DNA of 64,000 nt, taken from Sphingomonas sp. ID1715. Its GTDB lineage: Bacteria; Pseudomonadota; Alphaproteobacteria; Sphingomonadales; Sphingomonadaceae. Shown one piece after another: positions 1 through 6,971 of this stretch (its first letter is position 1; each line of letters opens with the position of its first letter). The notes beneath the pieces were generated by a model. It saw only the letters and a program-made list of their open reading frames with translations, had not been told where the DNA came from and made no database searches. The stretch lies in the NCBI RefSeq assembly GCF_013044515.1, contig NZ_JABEPR010000002.1:434001-498000 (forward strand), in the 5' to 3' direction. The position numbers and the translations under genes were made by a program.

Positions 1-146
1 TCCCCCGGCCGCCAGCCCAGCAGCACGCCGGCGAGCCCGGACAGCCGCAGCGCGTTCGCAGCAAACCTCGCCTCTCCCCCTGCGGGAGAGGGCGACTCAG
101 CCCTGCGGGGCTGAGCGGAGTGAGGGCCTTGGGCGCCGCACGTCAT
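1..146 (-). CDS. GTA g10.1-like tail assembly chaperone, 5' part only (runs off the window)
   Basis: A partial minus-strand gene starts with ATG at 146-144, overlapping the TGA of g10 by one base (TGATG), which implies translational coupling. After about 26 codons the frame reads FAANALRLSGLAGVLLGW, the typical start of the small tail assembly chaperone that follows g10 in Rhodobacter-type GTA clusters. The first residues after Met-Thr are unusual: codons 3 to about 26 come from a palindromic repeat (71-128) that keeps the frame open. The family match and position in the operon are good evidence; the exact start is inferred, because the repeat may have displaced the native one. The rest of the gene, and presumably the tape-measure and baseplate genes, lie outside the window. 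Confidence 0.6.
   Translation of the reverse strand, partial: MTCGAQGPHSAQPRRAESPSPAGGEARFAANALRLSGLAGVLLGWRPG
71..128. repeat. Double-hairpin palindromic repeat inside g10.1
   Basis: Two adjacent perfect or near-perfect hairpins (71-91 and 96-115) are followed by a short tail. The element is read in frame as a low-complexity Pro/Arg/Ser segment just after the start codon of the minus-strand g10.1 gene. Confidence 0.6.
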
Positions 147-400
147 CACCGCCCCTGCAAGACCTGACCGAGCAGCAGGCGCAGGGCCGGCGTCGCCGCC
201 ACCAGCCCACCCGCCGCCAGCCTTTCCGAGAACGCCTCCCGGGTCAGCCCCTCCGGGCGCTCGCGCAGGCAATGCCAGAACAGCCCCGCCATCTCGCCCA
301 GCGTCAGCCCGCCGCTCGCCGCCCGCTCGACAAGCGCAAACAAGGGCCCCAGTTCCGCCTCGGCGGCAACCAGCGCGCTGAACGACGGCCGCAGCACCAA
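146..400 (-). CDS. GTA g10-like protein (GTA tail assembly chaperone family), main reading frame
   Basis: The 84-residue product contains VLRPSFSALVAAEAELGPLF, the conserved core of the small g10 protein found between the major tail protein and g10.1 in alphaproteobacterial GTAs. It probably helps tail assembly. The frame opens only at a TTG (400). The expected N-terminus (residues like ANPMRGEATVRVAGA) lies directly upstream in another frame that begins at GTG 585, four bases inside the stop of the major tail gene. The two frames meet at about 401-406, where one missing base would restore a single gene. The gene therefore looks frameshifted, or carries a sequencing error. It also contains a 129-bp in-frame repeat insertion near its start (445-580). 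Confidence 0.65.
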   Translation of the reverse strand: MVLRPSFSALVAAEAELGPLFALVERAASGGLTLGEMAGLFWHCLRERPEGLTREAFSERLAAGGLVAATPALRLLLGQVLQGR

Positions 401-444
401 CTCGCACCCGCGACGCGAACCGTCGCTTCGCCGCGCATGGGATT

Positions 445-580
445 TGCAACGGATACTCCGTTCGTATCGAGCGAAGTCGAGATACGCTTCTCGACTTCAG
501 CTGAAGGCTGAAGTTTATCCTGAGCGACGCCGACCGGCGACGTCGAAGGGCTCGAAGCAAACGGAGGGCTAGGTGCAACG
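445..580. repeat. MITE-like palindromic element in the 5' end of g10, flanked by a 7-bp direct repeat
   Basis: The 7-mer TGCAACG occurs at 445-451 and again at 574-580, exactly 129 bp (43 codons) apart. The DNA between them begins and ends with imperfect 16-bp inverted repeats (CTCCGTTCGTATCGAG on one side, CTCGAAGCAAACGGAG on the other). Read on the minus strand the insert has no stop in the g10 frame. The same element family recurs at 38634-38695. Confidence 0.7.
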
Positions 581-581
581 C

Positions 582-989
582 TCACAGCGACACCACCTCG
601 CCCGAACTCTCCAGGCTCAGCGTGTAGCTCCGCTCCCCATTGAAATCCCCGGCATAGTCCAACCGTGACACGAGGAACCGTCCCCGCATCTTCTCTCCGC
701 TTTCAAAGCTCAGCTCATAGTCGTCGAGCAGGCCCGCCAGCGCATTGCCTTTCAGCCGCGCTTCGGCCGCGGATCCGGTGAACACCCCGGCGCCCGACAC
801 CGACACGCTGCGCACGCCCGCACCGGACAGCAGCTCGCGCCACCCGACGGAACCCTTGTGCGTCACCACCACCGGCTCGCCGTTCACGCTCAGCTGCGTG
901 GTGCGCAGTCCCGCCATCGTCGCATAGACGGGCGGCGTCGCCCCATTCCCCACCTTCAGCAGAAGGGCGGAGCCTCGTTCGATCGCCAT
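582..989 (-). CDS. GTA g9-like major tail protein (TP901-1 family)
   Basis: The 135-residue protein fits the phage major tail tube family of TP901-1 type used by Rhodobacter-type GTAs. Hexamers of this protein stack to form the tail tube. The N-terminus carries the usual MAIERGSALLLKVG opening, followed by the TTQLSVNGEPVVVTHKGS stretch that forms the first strands, and the C-terminus ends in the typical YTLSLESSGEV. It starts one base after the stop of the upstream tail terminator gene and its own stop overlaps the likely GTG start of g10 by four bases, so the three genes form one tightly packed transcript. Length is normal for the family and no disruption is visible. Confidence 0.88.
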   Translation of the reverse strand: MAIERGSALLLKVGNGATPPVYATMAGLRTTQLSVNGEPVVVTHKGSVGWRELLSGAGVRSVSVSGAGVFTGSAAEARLKGNALAGLLDDYELSFESGEKMRGRFLVSRLDYAGDFNGERSYTLSLESSGEVVSL

Positions 990-990
990 A

Positions 991-1374
991 TCAGGCCTCC
1001 ATTGCTCTTATTCGAAACTCGACGGTGCCGACCCACTGGCCGCCCGCTCCTCGCGCCGTCCGCGCGCGCACCAGCATCACGGTGCCGACCGACCAGCCGC
1101 CGATCGTCCGCGGCAAAGCCTCCAGCGCCCGCGCGACTTCGCCCTGCAGGGCCGCCGTCCGCGTCCAGCTCTCGCCGGCATCATGCACCCGCACCGAAAG
1201 CCGCACCTCGCGCCCGGCGATACCCTTGGCGCCCCAGTCGGCGCTCAGCATCTCGGCCAGCACCAGATAAGGCACGCTCGCCCGCGCCGGCCGCTCCAGG
1301 AACACGCCATTGGTGCCCGGCACCTCGCGCAAAGCGACCAGCACCGCCTCCTGCAACGCAGTCTCGAAACTCAT
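991..1374 (-). CDS. GTA g8-like tail terminator (DUF3168)
   Basis: This 127-residue protein matches the DUF3168 family, the tail terminator/completion protein that caps the tail tube before joining the head. The N-terminal helix (residues 1-18, ALQEAVLVALREV) and the following FLERPARASVPYLVLAE strand region are typical, as is the VRLSVRVHDAGESW motif in the middle. Its stop lies one base before the start of the major tail protein. The gene upstream in this position in Rhodobacter capsulatus (g7) is not seen; instead a repeat element fills the space up to the connector gene. Confidence 0.85.
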   Translation of the reverse strand: MSFETALQEAVLVALREVPGTNGVFLERPARASVPYLVLAEMLSADWGAKGIAGREVRLSVRVHDAGESWTRTAALQGEVARALEALPRTIGGWSVGTVMLVRARTARGAGGQWVGTVEFRIRAMEA

Positions 1375-1395
1375 CGCCTCGCCCCTTTTGTTCTT

Positions 1396-1531
1396 GGTTC
1401 GCGCGGAGGCGCGGAGATGCGGAGGAGCCTCCCGCGGGCAAAGCCCGCACGAAGTCGCAAAGCTGGACGTTGGCGGCCTGCAGGCAGGGACCCGCGAGCA
1501 CCCTCCGCGTCTCCGCGCCTCCGCGCGAACC
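1396..1531. repeat. Inverted-repeat element between connector and tail terminator genes
   Basis: The ends are about 30-bp imperfect inverted repeats beginning GGTTCGCGCGGAGGCGCGGA on the left and its near complement on the right, with unrelated DNA in the middle. A second copy of the same family lies at 7295-7413 in the same gene cluster. Confidence 0.7.
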
Positions 1532-1542
1532 GACCCTTCTTC

Positions 1543-2085
1543 TTAGACCTGAACCCGCCGCCAAGGCCGCCAAAGGGCCGCGACGGCCGCTGGCGGCGCT
1601 TGCTCATCGGCCGCATCGCGATGCGCATAGAGGTGCGTCGCCAGCCGCACCGCGCCTTGCCGCAGCGGCTCGGGCAGCGCCTCCCACCCGCTCGCCAGTC
1701 CCGCCTGATAGGTCACCCGCACGCGCCCCGCAGCGCCAGGTGCCGTCACCCGCACCCACCCTGCGCCGTCCGCATCGATGTCGATCGCATAGGCTTCGAC
1801 CGGCAGTAGAAAGGCGGCGCCATCGGCCGGCAGCCCCTCGACCGCGGTGATCGCCCGCACCGGTGCGGCGCCGAGCCGCGTCCATGTCGCCGAACAAGGC
1901 AGCACTTCCACCGCCTCCCGCGCCAAACCGATTCGCCGCGTGAACGCCTCGCCGAGCAGCAGCGCCGTCGCCACCAGCCCTTCGATCAGCACGTCCTCGT
2001 CCGGCTGCGCCACCCGCGCATAGGCCTTCACCACTTCTCGCTCCGCCGCGAGATCGGCCGCCTCGAATGCCGCCATCGTCAACAC
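1543..2085 (-). CDS. GTA g6-like head-tail connector protein
   Basis: The 180-residue product resembles the gp6-type head-tail connector family (phage connector of HK97-like particles), which forms the ring below the portal where the tail attaches. Its N-terminus (AAEREVVKAYARV, then DEDVLIEGLVATALLLGEAFTRR) has the helical pattern of this family. The middle is beta-rich and the C-terminus ends in a short basic tail. The long frame opens at GTG 2085, but ATG 2076 is the better start (MAAFEAADLAAERE). It follows the spike gene pair rather than the capsid gene directly, unlike in Rhodobacter capsulatus. Confidence 0.78.
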   Translation of the reverse strand: MLTMAAFEAADLAAEREVVKAYARVAQPDEDVLIEGLVATALLLGEAFTRRIGLAREAVEVLPCSATWTRLGAAPVRAITAVEGLPADGAAFLLPVEAYAIDIDADGAGWVRVTAPGAAGRVRVTYQAGLASGWEALPEPLRQGAVRLATHLYAHRDAADEQAPPAAVAALWRPWRRVQV

Positions 2086-2149
2086 GCGCGCCTCCCTTCG
2101 CCGCGCACCCGGCGCCGCGTTCCCTGTGTCATCCGAATGTCTCCGATCA

Positions 2150-2197
2150 GCTGCGACCCTGGTTCCCTGGCGAAAGCCGGGGGCCAGGGGTCACGTC
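2150..2197. repeat. Short palindromic repeat downstream of the spike gene
   Basis: A short hairpin-forming sequence around CCTGGCGAAAGCCGGGG lies between the connector start and the spike gene stop. This kind of palindrome is common between genes in sphingomonads. There is no coding potential here. Confidence 0.4.
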
Positions 2198-4546
2198 TCA
2201 GACTGTCCGCTCGAACGCGCCCGCCGCGCCGGAGCCGTCAGTCCGTCGCAACGCACCGCCCAGGTCAAAGCGCAGGGCGCCTGCTCCCGCGGCGACTCGG
2301 GAGTAGGCATCGTTGCTGCCCTGGGTGAGCGTGTAGGTGCCGCTCCCCGCGCCGCCCGTGCCCGCAAGGTTTGAGGTGAACGCAACCGTCGACGCGGCCG
2401 CCTTGGACGAGGCCGGCCAGTAGTCGCCCAGCCAGCTCGTGGCGGAAGGCGTGGTCGTGCTGTCGTCGCCCCCCAGGATGCAGACATTGCCCGCACAGCC
2501 GACCTGGTGCCGGTAGCGCCAGTTGCCGGTGCGGCCCGTCACTGTCGTGATCGACGTGAACGTGTCGGTCTTCACGTTGAAGTCGTAGAAGATGTTGTAT
2601 TTGGACAGCATATGCTTCTGCACGCCCGCTGCCGCCGCAACGTCCGAGTAGCAGCGGTTGGTGCGGCCGATATTCGCGCCTGCCCCGCCTGCGCCCGGAT
2701 AGGTGTTGTGGAACTCGTTGATGTTGTCGAGCGGGATCGTGTTGCCGTCGTTCGAGAAGCCGGAGGCCGCCGTGGAGGCCGTGCTGTTGCGTTCGAACAC
2801 GTTCTGCACGATCGCCGCGCCCCGGCTTGCATAGGTCAGCGAACCCGACGATGCAGCACCGATCGAGGAGATCACCTGCATCTTCATGAAGCTGTTGTTG
2901 TAGATGACGCAGCCATCGGTCGTGTCGAGGTTCGTCGCCCCCGACCAGGGCGAGTCATTCACCGCCCAGTTGACGAAGCGGCAGCCGATCACCGCCCAGG
3001 GCATGATGCCCTTCTGGTTGCCCGAGGACGGGCTGGCGATGTCGGTCGAGATCACGCCCACCGCGCGCACCTGCATGCGGGTGGTCGAATAGCCCTGCAG
3101 CGGCGTGAAGATGTTCGCCCCGCCCGTGATGGTCACGTTCTTCATCGTGCCATGGCCGAAGCGCTGGGTGATCGGGACCGTCGCCGCGCCGGTATAGTTC
3201 AGCGTCATGTTCTCAAACGCGATCAGGTTGTTGTTGGTCGTGCCCCCGAACCCGTCGAGGCCGAAGCTGCCGGTCACGTCGATATTCACCATCCAGCGCA
3301 GGCCCGCGACCTGGAAGCGCGTGGCGGTGAGGGTAGCCTTCACAGTGCCGGAAGCGGACGGCGCGACCTTGATGTCGGTATAGACCGTCGCCGGGTTGGA
3401 CGCCGAGTTGTCGCCAATGTCATGCGTGGCCCCCGCCCCAGCCGTGTCCTCGCTCAGCCAGATCGTCGAGCCGCCGTGATTGTTGCGGCTGCGGTTGGTG
3501 TTGTTCCAGCTCTGCAGGGCCGTGACCGCAGCGACAATGGTCGGATAAGCCGACGACAGCCCCGTTCCGAGCCCCGCATAGGTAGTCGCAACGCCCGTGA
3601 TGCCCGTTGCCGTGCCGGAAGGCTTCACGATCACATGCGCGCCGCCATAGGTGCCGTTCTTGTCGCACATGAAGCGCAGGGGCGTGTTCGGGTTGATCGT
3701 CGAAACAGCGCCGGTGGTCGCGAGACCGTCGCTGAACAGATCGAACGCCGTGCCGATCCACGGATAGACGATCGCGTTGACGCGGCAGAGATCGCCCTGG
3801 GTGAGCGCCTGCCCGCCGCCCGTGCCATCGAGCGCCACACTGCCCTTCCACACCTCGGCGATATTGCCCTGCGTCTGGATGGACGAAAGAGCAGGCGCCG
3901 AAGTCGTGACCGTCGCCGACAGGTTCGGCGTGCCCTGCCCATCGACCGCGTAGAAGGCCACGCCCGCCACCTGCTGGCCGTTCATCGCGTGACGGTGGAA
4001 GGCGACCAGCTCGACCGGATAGCTATTCGCGTTCACCCGCTCATGCTGGGTGTTGATCCACGCGACCTGCGGCTTGGGATAGGTCAGGGCCGAGTTGTTG
4101 ACGACTTCCGCGACACTCCCCGCCTGCGCGCTGCCGTAATAGCCGGAAGAGGCCGTAACTCCGGTGATGGTCGAGCCGGCATAGATCAGGTCCGACAAAG
4201 CGAAATACACCGTCCGCGTACCGGCCGACGCGCTGTCGAGGAAGCTCGTATGGTTCGGATATTGCCTCCGGATGCGCTTGGTGCCGGTGATCGTTCGCGT
4301 CTGCGTGGCTGCGACACCCGGCGCCGAATAGCCCGGATCGGTGACGGTCAGCGTGATGAAGCTCGGATCGAAGGTCGAAACCCCGTCATCCGGCAGCAAC
4401 ACCTTCGCTACCCAGCCGTTCGGCACCGCCGCGTCCGCCCCGTCCGGCAGCACCGTCGCATTCAGGATTTCGAGGCTGGTGATGGCAGAGGCAGGCGCAC
4501 TCGCCGCCCGTCTCTGCCCCCGCAGCATAAAGCCGAAGCCGAACAT
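2198..4546 (-). CDS. Putative GTA head spike/fibre protein (GhsB-like, predicted beta-helix)
   Basis: This 782-residue protein is rich in Gly, Ser, Thr and Asn. Its central part, roughly residues 380-640, has repeating short strands with NN and GG turns of the kind seen in right-handed beta-helix spikes. The C-terminus ends GGALRRTDGSGAAGAFE, like many parallel beta-helix proteins. The ATG shares one base with the stop of the upstream 88-residue spike-base gene (TGATG), so the two are translationally coupled. In Rhodobacter capsulatus the GTA head spike is made by the pair ghsA/ghsB, and the small partner here clearly belongs to that family. The assignment of this large protein to GhsB rests on the gene pairing and predicted fold, not on residue similarity I can verify. 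Its likely role is contact with the capsule of recipient cells. Confidence 0.6.
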   Translation of the reverse strand: MFGFGFMLRGQRRAASAPASAITSLEILNATVLPDGADAAVPNGWVAKVLLPDDGVSTFDPSFITLTVTDPGYSAPGVAATQTRTITGTKRIRRQYPNHTSFLDSASAGTRTVYFALSDLIYAGSTITGVTASSGYYGSAQAGSVAEVVNNSALTYPKPQVAWINTQHERVNANSYPVELVAFHRHAMNGQQVAGVAFYAVDGQGTPNLSATVTTSAPALSSIQTQGNIAEVWKGSVALDGTGGGQALTQGDLCRVNAIVYPWIGTAFDLFSDGLATTGAVSTINPNTPLRFMCDKNGTYGGAHVIVKPSGTATGITGVATTYAGLGTGLSSAYPTIVAAVTALQSWNNTNRSRNNHGGSTIWLSEDTAGAGATHDIGDNSASNPATVYTDIKVAPSASGTVKATLTATRFQVAGLRWMVNIDVTGSFGLDGFGGTTNNNLIAFENMTLNYTGAATVPITQRFGHGTMKNVTITGGANIFTPLQGYSTTRMQVRAVGVISTDIASPSSGNQKGIMPWAVIGCRFVNWAVNDSPWSGATNLDTTDGCVIYNNSFMKMQVISSIGAASSGSLTYASRGAAIVQNVFERNSTASTAASGFSNDGNTIPLDNINEFHNTYPGAGGAGANIGRTNRCYSDVAAAAGVQKHMLSKYNIFYDFNVKTDTFTSITTVTGRTGNWRYRHQVGCAGNVCILGGDDSTTTPSATSWLGDYWPASSKAAASTVAFTSNLAGTGGAGSGTYTLTQGSNDAYSRVAAGAGALRFDLGGALRRTDGSGAAGAFERTV

Positions 4547-4812
4547 CAGTAGAGCGCCACGATCGACGCGGCCGTGGTGCCGGTTGCCCGCACGAACTTC
4601 GCACGGAACGGCAGCACCGACCCGGCGGGCAGGTTCTTGAACGTCAGATCGCCCGTATCGTTGACGCCCCGCCCCACCAGGTCGCCCCCGACCCCCACGA
4701 ACAGCGCCTTCGGGATATCGGCGAGCGCATTCACGTCATGCGGCGTCACCGCCACCCCACGCGTCGCCGGCGCGACCACGCTATCCGCGTGCCCGGAAAA
4801 ATAATCGGTCAT
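4546..4812 (-). CDS. Spike base protein (RCAP_Rcc01079/GhsA family)
   Basis: The 88-residue protein contains VTPHDVNALADIPKALFVG, then GGDLVGRGVNDTGDLTFKNL, and ends with RATGTTAASIVALY. This is the pattern of the Rcc01079-type spike base proteins (IYVGGxGDL, LPxRxxRVxATGTTA). In Rhodobacter capsulatus this protein anchors the head spike to the capsid. A good ribosome site (AAAGGAG) stands seven bases before the ATG. The large spike gene follows with a one-base overlap. Its place between capsid and connector genes is unusual; in R. capsulatus the spike genes are outside the main cluster. Confidence 0.8.
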   Translation of the reverse strand: MTDYFSGHADSVVAPATRGVAVTPHDVNALADIPKALFVGVGGDLVGRGVNDTGDLTFKNLPAGSVLPFRAKFVRATGTTAASIVALY

Positions 4813-4828
4813 GTTGATCTCCTTTGAT

Positions 4829-4977
4829 CCTCCCCTGCCCTTGCAGGGGAGGGGGACCGCCGCAGGCGGTGGAGGGGCCCGGAGCGAAGCGGAGGGTCTG
4901 ACTTCGCGCTACGCGCTCAGCCCCTCCACCAAGCTCCGCTTGGTCCCCCTCCCCTGAGCGTCGCTCAGGGGAGGAAC
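4829..4977. repeat. Compound inverted repeat between capsid and spike-base genes
   Basis: The segment begins and ends with related palindromes (TCCTCCCCTG ... CAGGGGAGGA type), each followed by a shared CCCCCTCC block and an inner hairpin. It fills nearly the whole 167-bp space between the two genes. The general layout resembles the 125-bp element inside the acyl-CoA ligase at 21666-21790. Confidence 0.75.
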
Positions 4978-4979
4978 AC

Positions 4980-6038
4980 TCAGCTCACCCCGAACTTCAG
5001 CAGCTTGATCGCCTCGGAGTTCATCACCGCGCCGCCGATCCGCTTGACCGCATAGAAATGCACGAACGGCTTGTGGGTGAACGGATCGCGCAGGATCGTC
5101 GTCTCGCTCCGCTCCGCGATCAGATAGCCGGCGCGGAAGTTGCCGAACGCAATGGCGAAGCTATCCGCCGCCACGTCCGGCATGTCCTCTGCTTCCACCA
5201 CCGGGTAGCCGAGCAACGTGTCCGGCTGGCCGCTCGCCATTGCCGGCTGCCACAGAAACGCCCCGTCCGTCGTCTTGAACTTGCGGATGCGCGCCAGCGT
5301 CGCCGAGTTCATCACGAACGCCGCGCCCTGGCGATAGGGCGTACGCAGGCTCTGGATCAGGTCGACGAGCTTGTCGGCGGGATTGCTCGCCGGAAACGCA
5401 GCGCTGACGCCGGTCGCCAGATATTGCAGCGTGCCGAACGCGCGCACCCCGTCCGCCTCGTTGGTCGGCGTGCCGGTCAGGAAGCCCTTGGGCTTGTTGA
5501 CGCCGTCACCGCTCACGAACGCTGCACCCTCGGCCCGGGCGAACTCGGTGGAGATTTCACCGGCCAGCCAGCTCTCCACGTCGAACGCGGCATCGTCCAG
5601 CATCGCCTGGCTCGCCGCCGGATTGGCGAACAGCTCGCCCATCGGCGGCGCAATCTCCTTGAATGCCGGCGTCGCCGTCTCCGCCCGTGCTCCAATCTCC
5701 GAAGCCCAACCCGACGGCGTGCCGCCGGTCGTGACCAGCTTTCGATAGCCGGCCGACCCCACCCGCACGACATTGGCGATGCTCCGGATGGGCGAGATCG
5801 CGGTCAGGGTGCGGTCGATCATCGCATCGATTTCGCGCGGCACCGCATAGCCGCCATCGCCAGCCACCGCGCCGGTAAAGCTCTTCAGCTCGATCTCTGA
5901 CCCCGTCCGGAGATACCCGTCCACGAACGCCGACCGCGAGCCGGACACCCGCGCCCCCGACAACACCGGCCGCTCTACCGCAGGCGCAACCGTCCCTTCG
6001 AAACTCGCCTCGAGCGAGCCCGTCACCTGTTCCATCAC
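4980..6038 (-). CDS. GTA g5-like major capsid protein (HK97 fold)
   Basis: The 352-residue protein is an HK97-type major capsid protein of the GTA g5 family, which forms the head shell. Family hallmarks are the GGYAVPREIDAMIDRTL strand near residue 80, SPIRSIANVV, the GTPSGWASE stretch, DVESWLAGEISTEFARAEG, FVSGDGVNKPKGFL and the C-terminal DPFTHKPFVHFYAVKRIGG. The N-terminal arm before FVDGYLR is short, consistent with removal of a scaffolding delta domain by the protease encoded upstream. A ribosome site AGGAGA lies just upstream; ATG 6035 preceded by GTG 6038 is the likely start. No damage is visible in the gene. Confidence 0.92.
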   Translation of the reverse strand: MMEQVTGSLEASFEGTVAPAVERPVLSGARVSGSRSAFVDGYLRTGSEIELKSFTGAVAGDGGYAVPREIDAMIDRTLTAISPIRSIANVVRVGSAGYRKLVTTGGTPSGWASEIGARAETATPAFKEIAPPMGELFANPAASQAMLDDAAFDVESWLAGEISTEFARAEGAAFVSGDGVNKPKGFLTGTPTNEADGVRAFGTLQYLATGVSAAFPASNPADKLVDLIQSLRTPYRQGAAFVMNSATLARIRKFKTTDGAFLWQPAMASGQPDTLLGYPVVEAEDMPDVAADSFAIAFGNFRAGYLIAERSETTILRDPFTHKPFVHFYAVKRIGGAVMNSEAIKLLKFGVS

Positions 6039-6067
6039 TTTCTCCTGAAAGGCCCCTCCCCTTCAGG

Positions 6068-6131
6068 AGGTTCGGGGCGTCCGATCCCCCGGATCGGACT
6101 GAAACTGCCGGGGGCAGTTTCACCCGAACCT
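6068..6131. repeat. Nested palindromes upstream of the capsid gene
   Basis: An outer inverted repeat (AGGTTCGGG at 6068-6076 and CCCGAACCT at 6123-6131) encloses two perfect hairpins at 6079-6099 and 6101-6121. It lies between the capsid gene and the plus-strand membrane protein gene. Confidence 0.7.
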
Positions 6132-6199
6132 GGGTTGGGGTGGGGCAGAGATTTGCCCAAACTTCAGCGAAACTTCATGTCTGTCTGCGACTGAACGTC

Positions 6200-6556
6200 A
6201 TGACCGAGTTTAAGCCACACTATCTGATCGGCCTCATCGCGCTGGCTGCGTGGCTATGCCTCGCTGCCCCGGTCGCCATCTGGGGGTGGTCGGCGGTGAA
6301 TCCTGCGCTGGCGTGGTTGATTCTGCCGACGACGCCCTTCCTGATTTCTTTCTTGATACCGCCCTGGCTGCTGCTGCCTTGGGCGATCCTGTTGTTCAGC
6401 ACGCCTTCGACACTCTCGGATACGAGCGCCAGCAGCATGGACGGCGGCGCATTCTTTGCGGTCGGCATCATCGTTCTGAACTTGCCTATCCTCTTGGTGA
6501 GAATGTGCCTCGCGCTTTCAGGGTCGTTCGAAAAGCGAAGCGGCTATCTGGAGTGA
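6200..6556 (+). CDS. Small membrane protein of unknown function, antisense within the GTA cluster
   Basis: The 118-residue product starts at ATG 6200 and has three or four hydrophobic segments: about residues 8-30, 36-52, 53-68 and 84-106. No family is recognised. It is read opposite to the surrounding GTA genes. Its last 71 bases overlap the 3' end of the prohead protease gene on the other strand, so the final 20-odd residues of the protease are encoded antisense to it. GC content and codon use look less extreme than in the neighbours, which suggests a foreign insertion. Expression is unproven, but the strong hydrophobic pattern and the intact frame support a real gene. Confidence 0.55.
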   Translation: MTEFKPHYLIGLIALAAWLCLAAPVAIWGWSAVNPALAWLILPTTPFLISFLIPPWLLLPWAILLFSTPSTLSDTSASSMDGGAFFAVGIIVLNLPILLVRMCLALSGSFEKRSGYLE

Positions 6557-6971
6557 TCGGCTCCACCGCAATCACCCGCGCCGCCGCCTGCATCGGAAAC
6601 CGCACCAGGCTGACCTCGATCAGCTCCAGCCCGATCAGCTCGCGCCCGATCTTCAGATCGCGCGCCGCCCGCACCCGATAGCCGATCGACAGCCCCATGC
6701 CCGGCGCGACCGCCCGGCGCGAGGCAGCGATCACCCGCAGCCCATGCCGATCCTCGACCAGACTCTCGACCCGCCCGATCTCCGCGCCATGCTCCCAGCG
6801 CAGCGGCACCGGCCTCGCGCCCGCAAAGGCACCCCGCCGGATCACGTCCCCGCCGCGATCAACCGCATCGAACACCGCCGCATAGCCAGCGAACCTCGTG
6901 AACCGCTCATCCTGAGGAGCCGCTGAGTAGCGAGCCTGCTCGCGTATCGAAGTGGCGTCTCGAAGGATCAC
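6486..6971 (-). CDS. GTA g4-like prohead protease (HK97 family)
   Basis: The core RFAGYAAVFDAVDRGGDVI, then VPLRWEHGAEIGRVES and GLSIGYRVRAARD, is that of the HK97-type prohead protease, which trims the capsid precursor. The His of RWEHG and Ser of GLSIGY are the expected catalytic residues. The best start is GTG 6971, overlapping the stop of the g3.5-like gene by four bases. The first 20 or so residues are encoded by a dispersed repeat (6906-6968) and have no counterpart in the family, which usually begins close to FAGYAA. After VIAVEP the C-terminal tail runs into the antisense membrane gene. Both ends of the protein therefore look altered, while the catalytic core is intact. Confidence 0.75.
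   Translation of the reverse strand: MILRDATSIREQARYSAAPQDERFTRFAGYAAVFDAVDRGGDVIRRGAFAGARPVPLRWEHGAEIGRVESLVEDRHGLRVIAASRRAVAPGMGLSIGYRVRAARDLKIGRELIGLELIEVSLVRFPMQAAARVIAVEPITPDSRFAFRTTLKARGTFSPRG
6906..6968. repeat. Dispersed repeat forming the start of the prohead protease frame
   Basis: The element starts CTCATCCTGAGGAGC and ends GTCTCGAAGGAT, a dispersed repeat type familiar from sphingomonad intergenic DNA. Here it lies between the stop of the g3.5-like gene and the conserved part of g4 and is read in frame. Confidence 0.6.

Noticed and set aside
445-580. A complete insertion sequence in g10
   Set aside because: The 129 bp contain no transposase frame; only a MITE-like element is supported.
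2507-4552. A 681-codon open frame on the plus strand opposite the spike gene
   Set aside because: Its product is a string of Arg, His, Asp and Val without family features. It mirrors the codon pattern of the minus-strand spike gene, as high-GC DNA commonly does.
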